Assembly (NCBI GenBank): GCA_036426205.1
Contig: CM071568.1
Span: forward strand, 117,170,311 to 117,234,310
DNA: 64,000 nucleotides
Direction of reading: 5' to 3'
Source of the DNA: Ascaphus truei
Lineage: Eukaryota; Chordata; Amphibia; Anura; Ascaphidae
How positions within the stretch are numbered: position 1 is the first letter of the stretch; every line of letters begins with the position of its first letter. Under the pieces are notes generated by a model. It was not told the DNA's origin. It made no database searches and saw nothing but the letters and a program-made list of their open reading frames with translations. The position numbers were made by a program, and so were the translations under genes. Shown one piece after another: positions 10,771 through 23,269 of the stretch.

Positions 10771-13700
10771 TCATAATGCTACGATCTCACACCGCTTTGC
10801 AATTGCAAAGTGAGCAATAAGTTTATTGTGAGCTTTGGAGAGACCCGCTAGTGGTCTGTTCAAAAGTAACAGCCATGGATCAGGGGGAATAGTGAGATCA
10901 AACAGTCTCTGTATCCAATGTCTGTCTCCCAGAATGGGGAGATCCGCGGGCAAGACCACAGCATATGTAACAGGTCTGCCGATCCTCCACACCGGCGGGG
11001 GCACAGCGGGGAGGATCCTGGCACAAACCTTGATAATTTCAGTGGGGTAAGGTACCATCGCATCAGGACCTTATATGCTTTCTCCTTGAGGGTGGTGCAT
11101 ATGGAACTCTTTGCCGTGGCTAGATAAATCGCACTCCAATCCTCGTCTTCTAGACATTCTCCGATGTCTGTTTACCATTGTGATCTAAATGAAGGTAACC
11201 CCTGACCCTGTTCGCTAGTACTGATCACTTCGCTGTATAGCTGCGATGTAAGTCCCTTTGTGTCTGTCTCTGCCAGACAGAGCTTTTCGAAAGATGTCAG
11301 TGGGGGGTATGGTGCAAATTTGTTGTAGAACACCCTGATCTGGAGGTATCTAAAGAATTCTGAGTGGGGGATCTCTTTTTCTAATCTGACGTGATCAAAC
11401 GTCTTAATTTTCCTATCGTGACCTTCCAGATCTTTAACCCGATTATAGCCTTTCTTTCTCCAAATTGATATATTACTGACCGAGAGACCCGGTACGAACT
11501 CGAAGTTATTCCACAGGGCTGTCATCATAGAATGTATTTTTGTAAGGGAATGCCTAATTTTTGTGGCCTCCCAGATTGACAACGAGTTGGTCATTGAGGA
11601 TAGCGGCATATTAGCGCCTTTTCGCGCTGTTTTGGGGAGCCAGATTAAGCTGCGTAGTTCTATAGGCGCACAGGCTTCGCTCTCTAGTTCGACCCATCTC
11701 TTAGATCTCGGGTCTGGTTGCCATTGCACAATTTGGGTCAATTGTGCCGCTTTGTAATATGATAACAGGCAGGGTACCGCGAGGCCCCCAGCTAAGACCG
11801 ACCTTTTCATATTGATTTTGCTGACTCTTGGTTTTTTACCTCCCCATATAAACTTAGAGATTTCAGATTGAAGTGAGTGCAGGTCCCTCAATCTGAGTGG
11901 CACTGAGAGAGTTTGGAAGAGGTATAAGATACGGGGGAGCAAATTCATTTTTACACTATGGATTCTTCCTATCAAGGAGATCCTTTTGGATGTCCACTTT
12001 TGAAGGTCTGATTTTAGGGTCCAAATTAGGTTGGGATAATTTGCGTTATATATATATCTTTGACATTTTTTGGTGATATGGACACCCAGATATTTTATAG
12101 ATTTGTGTTGCCAATGGAATTTGAAGTTCAATTTTAATAATTTTTCCGTGTGTCTAGGGAGATTGACATTTAGAGCCTCAGATTTGGACTGGTTGATTTT
12201 GAAGCCGGAGATTTTAGAGAACCGGTCTAGCAGGTCAAATAGGTTTGGTAAGGAGGTAAGGGGTTTTGTGATCATCAGGAGGATGTCATCTGCATACAGG
12301 GCCACTTTATGGATTTGGGAATATGCGTTTAACCCTGAGATGTCAGGGTTTCCTCTGATGTGTGCCGCCAGAGGTTCAATACAGAGGGCAAATAGGAGGG
12401 GTGATAGTGGACAGCCCTGTCTCGTGCCACTCCTGATCTGGAAGGGCAGAGAGGGGTAGCCTTGGTGTACAACCTTGGCGGTGGGGTTAGAGTACAGCGA
12501 CAGGATCGCCGCACCAACCCGATCTCGAAAGCCAAATGCCGCAAGCGTCTCCTTCAGGTAGGACCAGTCTATCCTATCAAAGGCCTTTTCGGCATCCAGA
12601 CTTAACAACATACTTTGAGTGGTATCAATGTGGGCCAAATCTAGCAGATCTATGAACCGTCGGGTATTATCTGCGGCTTGTCGGCACTTGATAAATCCGA
12701 CCTGATCTGGGTGTATAAGTCTGGGTAGGATGAGACATAATCTATTGGCCAATAATTTAGCGTACAGTTTGATATCCGTATTAATTAATGATATGGGCCG
12801 GTAACTTTTACAGTCCAGCAGGTCTTTCCCTGGTTTATGGATGATTGATATAGACGCCTGTAACATTTCCTTGGGGATGGGGGCTCCCGCTAAAATAGCG
12901 TTGAACACGTGGAGCAACCTAGGGGCGAGCAACTTTACAAATTTCTTATAGTATAATCCTGAAAAGCCGTCGGACCCCGGGGCCTTTTAAGGTTTGAGTT
13001 CCTTAATGGCCTGTGTCAACTCCTCGTAGGAGATGTCAGCATTTAGAGATGCTCTATCTGACTCTGTCAATCTCACTAGATTGGAACTAGCTAGGAAATC
13101 TCTTAGCTTACTGCTCGTTTTAGCATTATGTGCCACTTTCTCTCCATTGTAGAGTGTCTCGTAGAAGGAGCCGAATTCCTCAACGATCTTCTGGGGGTTG
13201 GAAGTAGGGGTACCCGATTTTAAGCGGATAGCCTGGATGTTGTATTTGGTTTGCCTGTCTTTCAACATGCGAGCCAGCATCGTATCCGGCCTGTTCGCTT
13301 TTTCGTAAAATTTCCTCTTTGACCAACTCAGTGAATTATCAGCCCTGGAGGCCAACATCCTATTTAATTCAATTTTGGTGTCCTTTACCTCTTGTAGGGT
13401 TTGCGGATCTAGGTTCTTTTTGAGCTTAGAGGAGAGAGCCTGTAATTTAGTTTGGAGTGTGACAATTTTTGCCTCTCTCTCTTTTTTTCGTCTAGCTGTG
13501 ATATTTATTAAAGTACCTCGGAGAGTCGCTTTATGAGCTTCCCAGAGGACCAGATGTGAGGTGACAGAGCCTGCGTTGATTTTGAAAAATTGGCCTATCT
13601 CAATACCCACAGTATCACAGATCTCCGGGATTTTTAGAATTGATTCATTAAGTTTCCAGTTCGTTCCTGGTCTAACCGTGTGAATATTATTGCACCTTAG

Positions 13701-14396
13701 CTCTATGGGTGCGTGGTCAGACCATGAAATATCATGGATCTCCCCTTGGGTGACCTTAGGGACCAGGTGACAGGACACAACGAAGTAATCAATTCTGCTG
13801 TATGAGCCATGTGGGTGCGAGAAGAACGTGTAATCCCTGTCCGCTGGGTGCAACTCCCGCCAAATGTCTGTTAGTTGGTTAGTTTTGAGGCCCTTGCGTA
13901 GAGATATACCTGCTCCTTTGTTATGTTAGCTAACCCCTCCTGACCTATCTATGTGAGGTTGTAGGACCGTATTAAAGTCTCCTGCTAGGACAAAGCTTCC
14001 CTGCACTACAGAGTTTAGGGTTCTGAAGAATTTATCGAAAAAAATCGCACTCCTTTCGCAAGGAGCATGTATGCATGCAATTGTAATCTTCTGTCCCCTA
14101 ATTGTCCCTACTATTATAATATACCTGCCATCATTATCCCGCTTAGTTAGCTGTCCTTCAAATGGGATGCTATTTCGGAATAAGATGGCCACTCCGCGTT
14201 TTTTGATTTCCGCAGAGGCAGAGAAAACCTGGGAGAATTCCCTATCGAGATATTTGGGAGTGTTAGATTTACTGAAGTGTGTCTCCTGTAAGAGCAACAC
14301 ATCGGCTTGTTTTCTTTTGTAGTCTGAGAAGGCTAGCTTGCGTTTAGTGGGGTTATTAAAGCCCTGCACGTTGTGGGAGATGAAAGTTAACGCCAT
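10771..14396 (-). pseudogene. Tx1/L1 LINE ORF2 (endonuclease-RT), frameshifted
   Basis: ORF2 nicks the target and copies the LINE RNA. Four blocks in order on the - strand make up one broken protein. The block 14396-13926 starts MALTFISHNVQGFN and contains LLLQETHF and LAGDFN of the APE-type endonuclease. The block 13853-12987 holds the ISWSDHAPIELR histidine motif and a Lys-rich linker. The block 12932-11172 (586 codons) is the RT, with RPISLINTDIKLYAKLLANR, GTRQGCPLSPLLFALC and intact YADD (12285-12296). The block 11063-10771 carries a C-terminal C-x3-C-x7-H-x4-C zinc-knuckle-like end. Stops or shifts near 13900, 12950 and 11120-11060 inactivate it, but decay is modest. Confidence 0.9.
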
Positions 14397-14475
14397 TTAT
14401 TATTGTGTGTGGCTGCGCGCTTCACTATGTTGCTTAACTTACCCGTGGAATCCATGTGTAGAACCAGGCGGTCGC

Positions 14476-14835
14476 TCACTTCAGGGCACACCCCTTTAGT
14501 TTGGAAGGGGAAGGGAGGGAGGGGTGGAGGGGGAGGAAGGGGGGGCGGGTTGGGGAGGGGGGGCAGGGTAAACCACAGAGCAGGGCATCCACATCTTTTC
14601 TTAGTGCCCAGAGTTCTGATTTGAAAAACTTTTTCATGGAGGAACAGAACTCTTTCATGTCTTTACGACGCATTACCGCCATATCCTCAAGCTCTTCTGC
14701 GGGTGAATCCATTTCGGAGTCTGTGGCCTGTGGTTGTGCAGGGGAATCGGGAGTCCCGGCCTTAGCTGACTCTTTACTTTTAAAATAAGTTGATACCGGT
14801 TGCGTTTTTCGACGCAGCGTTTTTGTCGAAGCCAT
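14476..14835 (-). pseudogene. Tx1/L1 LINE ORF1, N-terminal part only
   Basis: The frame starts MASTKTLRRKTQPVSTYFKS at 14835 and runs 119 codons through an acidic segment and a KKFFKSELWALRKDVDALL helix, then into a Pro/Ser-rich tail translated from a C/G tract (14500-14575). LINE ORF1 proteins of this clade normally continue with a coiled coil, RRM and C-terminal domain, none of which follows before ORF2. An internal deletion across the G-rich tract is the simplest explanation. The identity rests on its position upstream of ORF2 and on the basic N-terminus. Confidence 0.65.
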
Positions 14836-14978
14836 CCCTGATGGTTGATATATGTTGCGCTTATCTTGGAAAGGGAAACGAACGATTTTTAACTGTTATT
14901 TATTAATATAATGTTCCAGGGGGAATGGAGCTCACACTCTAAGCTGCCATTCACCTTCCCGTCGTGCATGCGCCTCTC

Positions 14979-15530
14979 TCTCCTCACGTTTTTAAAGTTT
15001 TACACTCTTCTGCTCCTCCTTTCATCTCAGCCCTAATTTCTCGCTATGCACCATCCCGACTCTTGTGTTCTGCTCAAGGATGTCTTCTCTCTACTCCATT
15101 TGTATCTAAAGCCCTCTCTTGCCTTAAACCTTTGTCACTGATTGCCTCACCCCTCTGGAATGCCCTTCCCCTCAATAACTTACTAGCACCCTCTCTATCC
15201 ACCTTTAAGACCCACCTTAAGACACACTTGCTTAAAGAAGTATATGAGTAGCACCGTGGCTAATACTATACACATGATACATAAAGCTTGGCCCCCTGTA
15301 GACGCACTTACCAGAATTCCCTCCTACTGTCTCTGTACGTTCATCCTACCAATTAGATTGTAAGCTCTTCGGAGTAGGGACTCCTCATCTGAAATTTTAC
15401 TTTTATGTCTGAAGCACGTATTCCCATGATCTGTTACTTGTATTATTTATTTAAACGATTGTCACGTGTATTACTACTGTGAAGCGCTATGTACATTAAT
15501 GACGCTATATAAATAAAGACTTACATTACA
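14979..15530 (+). mobile_element. L2-type LINE, downstream half with 3' tail
   Basis: Resumes the L2 copy split at 9936: the [13 protein letters not shown] and SPLWNALPL-type C-terminus (in frame at 14964-15251) is followed by the 3' UTR. The last 100 bases (tgtgaagcgctatgtacatt...gctatataaataaag) are the L2 3' terminus also seen at 43650-43720 and as a stub at 25190-25235. Confidence 0.9.
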
Positions 15531-16514
15531 TGCTGCCTAGCAATAATTAGTGAATAACCTTTGAGTATGTGGGGGAGGGGGGTTGGGTTATGGGTGGAGG
15601 AGATGGAAGCTGAAACCCAAAAGGAGGTGTTCATAGACCTCCAAATAAAAATTTAAATTATGAATGAATAAAGATAAACTAAAAAGACTGTAGTAATGCA
15701 GTCTTCAGCATTCTAATGCTGCATGTTCCTTATATTATAATTGTATTCTGTATATTCCTGCTAAATAGATTGAATGTCAAGAGAAACTCGATACTTTTCT
15801 GATCTTCTTGTAACTGGCTCCGTTTTCATATGCAAGTATTCAGCACATTTTCAGCAGCGTGATTTTTATTTTGAAACACTTCTATCTTACAGGAGTTTTG
15901 AAATAGAAGCTCGTTTAGTATTGAGAAATTGGACAAAAACAATCGTCACAATGCAGCACATCAATCTAGCGTGCTCATAAAACATAATTAACCCAGGTAT
16001 TTTACTAGCATCCGCTACTGATCTTATCTGATCACCACCACTCTGAAAATAAACATGCTACAGTGTGAGACTATCAATGATGTGATGTGAGCCGAACAGA
16101 TGCAGCTAGAATTTCATTGTACAACATGCGCTGTTACACCTCTCCCCCAACCTTCCCTGCACCCCCCCCATCAACTGTGTGACCCCTACAGAGCCCCCTC
16201 CCTTCCCCCCCCCCCCCCCCCAAACCTGTCTGGATCCTGCTCTTGGCCTCCCCCACTCCCCCCTTCCATTAACAACCCTCCATCCTTCGCTGTCCTGTGA
16301 CGCCAGTCTCCTCCACCGCCTCCTATCCGCCAGCCACAATTTATTTAGGAAAATCAGCCACTGGGTGTTGTACCTGTTAAGCTATAATATATATCTGGCA
16401 CGTGACATCACATGTACAGCTGAATGATGTATCAATGGATCAATTAACCTGCGTCAAATGCACTCACACACTCCAAATTAATAGGCAAGGATCAAGATGT
16501 AGCTCCAGGACAGC
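15531..16514. other. AT-rich sequence with a C-rich tract, no gene
   Basis: There is nothing recognisable except a C-rich low-complexity stretch at 16139-16270 that includes a run of C at 16206-16221. Short open frames across it are proline-rich artefacts. Confidence 0.6.
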
Positions 16515-16517
16515 TAA

Positions 16518-16863
16518 GGCCTGGGACATGGTGCAGGGAGGAGCGCTGGGCAGCGCTGACGCTCATGCTCTCCTGCTCAAGCAGGAGATTTTTCTTGTCC
16601 CTGCATGAGCACCAGCGAGCGCACTTGTGTGCCGTGTGGGAGGCCGGGCTAACGCGCCACGTCATGGCGCCGACGTCACGGACTGCCATTGGCTTCTGGC
16701 AGTCACGTGACCGGCCCTGCGCTTCCCTCAGCGGGAAATCTAAAATTGGTCTGTCGGATGAAATTCCGCACACCTGCGGAAGCGCCGTCTAAAGCCGCGC
16801 TGATAGGGATAATGTTTCCCCTCAGCGCGCCTCAGCACAGTCTTTTTGACCATGTCCGAGGCC
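16518..16863. mobile_element. PIF/Harbinger-type MITE, copy 1
   Basis: A 346-bp GC-rich element starts GGCCTGGGACATGG and ends CCATGTCCGAGGCC, with TAA on both sides (16515-16517 and 16864-16866). The 3-bp TWA duplication and GGCC ends point to the PIF/Harbinger group. It shares ends and internal CAGCGCGCCTCAGC words with copies at 28819 and 31659. Confidence 0.82.
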
Positions 16864-16866
16864 TAA

Positions 16867-17170
16867 GAGATTAAAAACATAGAATGCCAATATAGCATAC
16901 TTCTATAATTCAGAATTAATAATATCAATGTACTCGCACACTGTACATTGGAATAAAGCGTTCTGAGCTCACAGGCTCCATCAGCAGCAAATACACAAAT
17001 AACCTCCCCACATAGCAGCCTCCAGTGAAGAATCAAGCAGGCAGGCAATGGAACAACTCTCAGGAAATGTGGATGCAGGCTGGACAGGGTCAGAAGTGCA
17101 AAAATGTCCGCCCTGCGTGTTTCACCAGGTAACCAGCTTCCTCACGGGCTCAATCGATATAGATGCGATG
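16867..17170 (-). repeat. Possible Penelope-like 3' remnant with ribozyme-like core
   Basis: On the - strand, 17100-17150 reads GTGAGGAAGCTGG...CCTGGTGAAACACGCAGGGCGG, which has the same layout (TGANGAAGC, stem, GAAAC-x-CGC) as the hammerhead-like motif in the element at 32150-35811. No coding sequence remains, so the family assignment is tentative. Confidence 0.35.
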
Positions 17171-17334
17171 GGCAAAACATATCAAAACCCCACCTAGGAT
17201 TTATTTTTGTGTAATGTAGGGTCCCACTTGTAATTAGTCACTCTTAATATGATGTGTTTAGCTAATTTGAAGGTGGAATACACCTTAAAACAACATACAA
17301 TACAAGCAATATGATGGCTAATGGAATAGGGTGA

Positions 17335-17523
17335 CCAGACGGCTTTTTAGAAAGTCCCAAAACTTCCCGGTTTTTCGCGCCGATTGCTCATGCTTGGCCG
17401 GCAAGAGCAGATCCGGCACAGCGTGGTCAGCTGTGGCCATTTACGCAAGCGTAGTGGCTCTGGCCATTCGCACAAGTGCAACAGTTGTTCCAGCTTTTCA
17501 CTGGGAAAAAATGGTCACCATAT
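17335..17523. mobile_element. hAT-type MITE of the TAGGGTGACCA family, degenerate
   Basis: The left end is TAGGGTGACCAGAC and the right end ATGGTCACCATA, related to the 7083-7346 element. No clean target duplication is visible, so it is an older or damaged copy. It lies about 290 bp upstream of the first ZNF236 exon in the window. Confidence 0.6.
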
Positions 17524-17765
17524 GATAGCGTGAAGCGCAAACGTCAAGATGATCACATTTATCGCACGTAAATAAATATGCACTGTTAAACTTTATTCCA
17601 CATTGAAAGGTTTTTTTCTCTGTGCATTTACTTTCTAACATACAAAATTGTCTGAAAATGAAGAAGCACTATATAACTAACATCGGTAGTTTTCTGTAAG
17701 ATTAAAAAATTTGATGATTACAACTCTTTAAAAAAAAAAAAAAACATTTTAATGCCATTGATTAA

Positions 17766-17918
<153 letters not shown>

Positions 17919-18332
17919 TAACGAAGTCCTACCATTTTGACGTGTGTGTTGTGTACAAGCGTTTTATATATACAGTATATCCGCAGCTCCTGACATAATG
18001 CTGCGCGGTTGCACTGCAACGGGTACATGCTTTTGGATCAGACCCTATGCGGTTATCATCCCTTGGGCTGTAACCGCTCCATGGCTTGCCCCGGTGCCAA
18101 AAACAGTAAGTCTTGCAACATCTGTACATATATACGATGTGTGCAATAACATAGAACAAGTAAGACACATGAATAGGACAGCAGTCTGTTAGCTGTAATT
18201 CTTAACCCCCTGGTTGCTACAGGGCCCAACAACATATGGCGCTGCCAGAAAAGGGGATACCATTTGATGTACTGATGAAGATCTTTGCTAGGCAAGGGTG
18301 ACTTAACAAATGATTGTAATAGAATAGGTCAC

Positions 18333-18870
18333 TGTAATGGGGACTTATGCCTGTTGAAGAAACTATCTCTAAAATCCAGCAGGGATCTGGTTAAGTGCAG
18401 CAGGCAATTAACCAGACTCCACCTGGCCAATTAAGTCTTTAAGAAAAGCCTCCTGTTGGATACAGGAGAGAGATTCCTTAGCTCACATTTGGGCTGACAG
18501 AAGGAGAACAGAGAAGCCTGCACACCGACACTGTCTTGAGCACAAAGACTGTGCTGAGATCAAGACACCCAGACACCTATAGTTCCTGGACACCGAGGAC
18601 CCAGGAACCTGCCAGAGACTGACATGGAGGGCCACCTGCTTAAGGTAACTCCTGAGACTTTGGGGTGACAGGCTGGTAATGGGAATATCCCTCCAGTCCT
18701 GCAGACAGGGTCTGGGAAAGTATGTTAGCCCTTACCAAGGGGATATGGGTTTGTTATTTTGTTGTTTTTGTATGTTTTGGCTGGATAAAGGAACAGGCTC
18801 AATAAAGCCAAGATATAATTGCACCCTAAAAGGAGTCTCCATTTGCATACCTCTGCACACATCTCTTAGA
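18333..18870 (+). mobile_element. Solo LTR, same family as the LTRs at 42690-50764
   Basis: This 538-bp stretch starts TGTAATGGGGACTTATGCCT and is collinear with the LTRs of the 42690-50764 element: CAATTAACCAGACTCCACCT, GAGGGCCACCTGCTTAAGG, a CTCAATAAAGCC polyadenylation signal and a CATCTCTTAGA end. The 5-bp flanks GTCAC (18328-18332) and GACAC (18871-18875) agree at 4 of 5. It is in the opposite orientation to the full element and has no internal region. Confidence 0.85.
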
Positions 18871-19002
18871 GACACATCAGTGGTTAATGAGGATGGACAT
18901 CCTGAGATGCAATGTCTCTCCTGCCTCAGTATCTTTTTTTTAATGTAAAAAATACATTTAAACTGGGGGGGCACATACTTTATTATTAAAAAAAACCTAC
19001 TA

Positions 19003-19642
19003 CAGCTGAACCCCGTTATAACGCGGTTCCGGGGGCCACCCGATCAGTACTTTTTAAAAATGGCCGTCGTGATCTGGGACTCCGCGCTGCCGAATGGGGA
19101 GAGCTGAGATAACTCTCCCAGAGCCCAGCGTCGCAATGGCAGGCCCCGGACTCCCCCCCTCCCCCCCCCACTCCCAGCAGCACTTACCCTTACCCAGCAT
19201 CTGCAGCAGTTGATCTGTGCAGAGAAGCTGCGAGGGGGAGGAGAGCTCATGGGATGTCAGCTGTTTCTGAGTTCCCGGCCAGGGATCAGCTCCCTTCAAT
19301 TCTCCCCCACAGCAGCAGAGATACAGGCAGGGAGAGGGGGGGGGGGCTCCCTGAGCCCAGCATCGCAGCAGCAGCCCCCGCCTCCCCCAGCCTTGCACTG
19401 TTCCTCCCCCCTCCCAGCAGCCCCACGATGCACCCAAAGGTGGGCTGACAAAAAAAGGTAGGGGGGCTGTGTGTGTGCAGTGTGTGCTGGTGCTGTGAGT
19501 GGGCAGTGGGCAGTGGGCAGTGGGCAGTGGGCAGTGGGCAAAAAAAATGTCAAAAATTTTTTTTTACTTTTTTTTTTTTATTATTCGGGGTCCATGTTCA
19601 AACCGCGTTATATGCGGATCGCGCTATAACGGGGTTGAGCTG
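19003..19642. mobile_element. Tigger/mariner-type MITE with TA target site
   Basis: The element starts CAGCTGAACCCCGTTATAAC and ends GCTATAACGGGGTTGAGCTG, long inverted ends, flanked by TA at 19001-19002 and 19643-19644. The 640-bp interior is GC-rich without transposase. It contains about six tandem GGGCAGT units at 19500-19540. TA duplication and CAG ends suggest the Tc1/mariner-pogo group. Confidence 0.8.
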
Positions 19643-19644
19643 TA

Positions 19645-21573
19645 TATTTAGATAGAGAAAATCAACAAACAAATTGGACATTTTCTAGGCTTGGAGCAGC
19701 TCTGTATTATTTGATAATGTAATGTGTTTGTGCTCAGAACCACTGACTCTAAACATGACAATCTGCTGAAAGCATTGTGCAATGTGAATATGTACCATTT
19801 CAGCGCTGGGCGACCTGTAAAACAGTGCTTTCTCTGTGATGTGTTGATTATTTATAGCACTGAAGGGTCTCGTGCCCTTTTCAGTCTCCTTTTTAAATAA
19901 ACTAGTTTATTGCTCTGAGGATTTGAATAAAAACAATCATTGCCGGGATCGATACCAACATAGTGAGAGCTCCAGGCTTAGGACGGAAGAATCTGCCAAA
20001 GCTTCATTACAAAAAGCAATATCGACTTTCATTCATTACCTGGCTAAGAGCCTTTGTGCAAGATGCATTTGGTGTTTCATGGGGATGAGAGGGAGCAGTC
20101 TCATTTTAATTAAATGGAAGTCCATAATGCTTTCTGTAATATAGTTTTGAAGATCATTCTAACCAAAGCCTGAGGCAAACTGTAGTTTTTATTTTGATCC
20201 AAACATTAGGAATAGGGACATGGGATTTGAACAATAATTGAAGATCCTATCACACTGCAATTTATTTTGAGGAAGAAGTCATTAGTCCCAGAATTGTAGG
20301 GACATAGACATTCAATAAAGTGAAAGATTTCAAAGTCATGTAACAACGTCTTCCCCTTTTAATACGTTAAGATACGGTACGTCTTAACAATTTAAAACAA
20401 ATTTGCACCAATTGCCTACCTGTCAAAAGCATGGTAATAAATATGTAATACAGCTGGCTCTCCTTAGGGATTTGGTGTGAGGAGTATCCAACTTTCAAAG
20501 AAACAATATGTTGAATAGTTTGCATACAGGCTGTGGAGTAGGCACATGAGACATGTGTAATCTGTCTCCGTCCTTGTGTGTGTCTATCTCGCACACACTG
20601 GGTGCTACTCAGGACGTTTGACCTGCTCACCTCCTCAGACTCATTGACAGCTCAGGTGACAGCATACAGCCCCTGAGGGCCTGCATTCAGGCTGGCACTG
20701 GCAGGTGAATCGCCTTGGAGTATTTACGATTGGAATGGTAAAATCGTCCACACCGTTTTTACAATAATAATGTTGTTGGATGTGTCAGTATGTGGAAGTA
20801 CATTTTTAACACTGATTGCTGCTGGGTGCTAAGTATGAACGGGTTATATATCAAGCAAACAGTGACTTAATTGACAGCAATGTGTTGGCGTTTATTACTT
20901 TATAGTATTTATTAGTCTCATACAATTGGAAGGACAGCACAACTTTTCTATCATTTGTTTAGTTAGCCCCATTGTAAAGGGGTTTTGTGTATGGGGGTTT
21001 TTTTGTAAACTAAAGTTTCTTCCTACTTATCATAAGTTCATCAAATAGATTTTTAGGTCTATTATTTGTTAACATAATTCTTAAAAAGGGAAGTTCAATT
21101 AGAGTAGTCTCCAACAAGACTGCTCAAAGGGACAGTTGTATCTCTTTTTTTGTTTTCTTTTTTTGCAATATAAAGTTCTAGTAGTCAAATTGATGCTAGT
21201 GAAATGTAGATTCTATGTAGGTTGTGCTAAGCTTTTGAGGGACCAATATGAAAGTTGGTTATATATTAAAGTCTTAAGTGCATGCAGCTTTCCATCCTGG
21301 TGATATATTGTGGGCTCCTTCCGTTTATTATGTATATGTTTTTATCTCTCACCACCACAACACTGGCATCTTTGAACTATATTTGGGGGACTCCTAATTA
21401 ATGTTCACAGTAAACCTACATGCACTTTCTTGGGTTTATAAAGTGTACTCAATAACCTCTTCACTTCAAAAAGTCACTCAAATATATTGCTGAGCCCTTC
21501 TACCAATTAAGGTTACTTGGACCCTTTCTCTTCAGCACACTTGTACAGTTCATCCCTCTCCTTGTCTTTGCAG
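19645..21573 (+). other. ZNF236 intron, no element recognised
   Basis: AT-rich intron sequence with T runs. I found no exon, RNA gene or clear repeat. The last 30 bases before 21574 are pyrimidine-rich, as expected for the acceptor. Confidence 0.6.
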
Positions 21574-21978
21574 GTCAGAAGCTCTTTAGTTGTCATGTCT
21601 GCACCAACTCTTTCTCAACCAAAGGAAGCTTAAAAGTGCACATGCGCCTACACACCGGAGCCAAGCCCTTCAAGTGCCCACACTGTGATTTGCGCTTCCG
21701 AACCTCTGGACGCAGGAAGACTCACATACAGTGTCATTATAAATCCGATTCCAGAAGGATCAGGAAATGTATTGTGCGCAGACATCTTTCACAAACAGCA
21801 GCACCCAGTATCGCAACTTCCACGGTTGAATCACTACAGCCGGTAAACCTACTGAACACATCTGCAACAGATCCCAGTGTTTTTATCACCAACAGTGCAG
21901 TTCTTTCCAGTCAGTTTGATCAAAACTTGCTTCAGCAAGGACTAATGGGACAAACCATTCTTCCTGCTTCTGTATCAG
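21574..21978 (+). CDS. ZNF236: ZNF236 exon with two C2H2 fingers and the start of the linker region
   Basis: The acceptor is tctttgcag and the donor GTAAGC. The exon (405 nt, phase 1-1) encodes [10 protein letters not shown]..., two fingers joined by HTGAKPFKC, then a basic stretch ([11 protein letters not shown]) and a Ser/Thr/Asn-rich segment containing SLQPVNLLN and FDQNLLQ. These are hallmark ZNF236 strings. The second finger contains [11 protein letters not shown]. The last part begins the long non-finger segment thought to act in protein interaction or regulation rather than DNA binding; that role is inference. Confidence 0.94.
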
Positions 21979-22639
21979 GTAAGCACGCACCTCTTTAACA
22001 CTATGCAGAAAGATGGTATCGCACAAATCCTCTTATGGAATATGATGAGAAGCCAGAAAACACAAAATACATGTACCAATGAATAAACTTCAATTGAAGT
22101 GACTGCAAGTTGCAGCATTTTAATTCATGCGTTACTTGGCTTTTTAATATATTTAATAGGGTGCAGACATTGTGTGGTCAGGAACAGGTGTTTAAAGCAG
22201 CAGCTTAACCTTCCTACAAAATTCACCAGTACCCCTGGATTGTTTAAGTGACAGGATTCCTTCTTTTTCAATAGTTAGTGAGTAGATCATAATGCTTTTA
22301 AGATATGAAGCATCACAATAAACTCGCCATGTGCTTTAAGTACATTGCTTTACTGAATAAATGTCAGGGATATCTCATTTGCAGTTGTCTTTGTTTTTTT
22401 TGTCACATGTCGCTGCAATGCTTTGCTTCTGAGCAGGATGGCAGTTAGCAAATTAATGTTGTTGGCAAAGTTTGTGCTAGCTACATTGATGGCATTTGAA
22501 AGCTAAATATTTACTATATTTGTTTGTGTTTTTATAGCAGACATAGATGGTGTGTGTCTCATGCAAGGTTTCACAAGGGTCACCAGGCAAATCTGGTGTT
22601 TGGGGATCACCAATTTGCGAACATATCTAGTATATGAAT

Positions 22640-22920
22640 GGGATACTCATTGGTTAGCCATGGGGTGTGCAAACTATTCTCCCTGCCTGTACTATCCCCC
22701 CTGCTCTCGCTCCCTTCTCCCCCAGCTCGTCCACGGCAATGTGCCATCACGCGACCCTGTGGTATCATGACGCCGGGTTGTCCGACACAAGGGTAACTGA
22801 AGTTACAGAGGCCTCGCGCGGTCCCACGGCATTTCATTTAAATGCCTTCTGGGAAGCGCGGGGCCTCGTAACCACCGCGCCCCCCAGTTTTCGCACCCCT
22901 GGGTTAGCCTATAAAGCATA
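22640..22920. repeat. CpG-rich interspersed repeat in ZNF236 intron
   Basis: Contains ccatggggtgtgcaaactattc, CATCACGCGACC and GGGGCCTCGTAAC...GCACCCCTGGGTTA, resembling the repeats at 3836-4140 and 37490-37890 (gaagtgcggggcctc, gcgcaccccag). Probably a MITE whose ends read GGGGTGTGCAAA and GCACCCCTGG. Confidence 0.5.
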
Positions 22921-23269
22921 TTGCAGTGGGGTGACCTCCTTCAGTATTGAAGATGTTACATTAACAAAAACAGGTAAAACTGTTGACCTATTACACAGGG
23001 CAGTTGCAGATTTGTCACAAAACATGTTGGGGCTAATCTCTTGCAGTGTCGCACAATCCAGCAAGTGTCCTAAAAGGTTTTAATCAAGCATGTAAATAAA
23101 ATAGGTCCAAAATATATTCACGCTTTAGTTGGTATCCTAAAGATGTACTTGACGGCATCTATACACATGATAAACCTGCTCATTATGGCACATTTGCAGC
23201 TGAAAGGGCCTATAATGCACTGAGAAGGGTTTTAATAAAGGGTTTTATTCGAATGTTCTCTTTTCACAG

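Larger units (their letters stand above)
9937..14978 (-). mobile_element. Tx1/L1-type LINE inserted into the L2 LINE, 9-bp target duplication
   Basis: This 5.04-kb - strand element begins (3' end) with a T run at 9937-9952, the complement of a poly(A) tail, and carries two ORF regions in L1 order: ORF2 nearer the tail and ORF1 near 14835. TCTCCTCAC occurs at 9928-9936 and 14979-14987, and joining the L2 halves there restores the collinear L2 sequence seen at 44180-44210. The element is therefore a nested, target-primed insertion, near full length apart from an ORF1 deletion. Confidence 0.9.
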
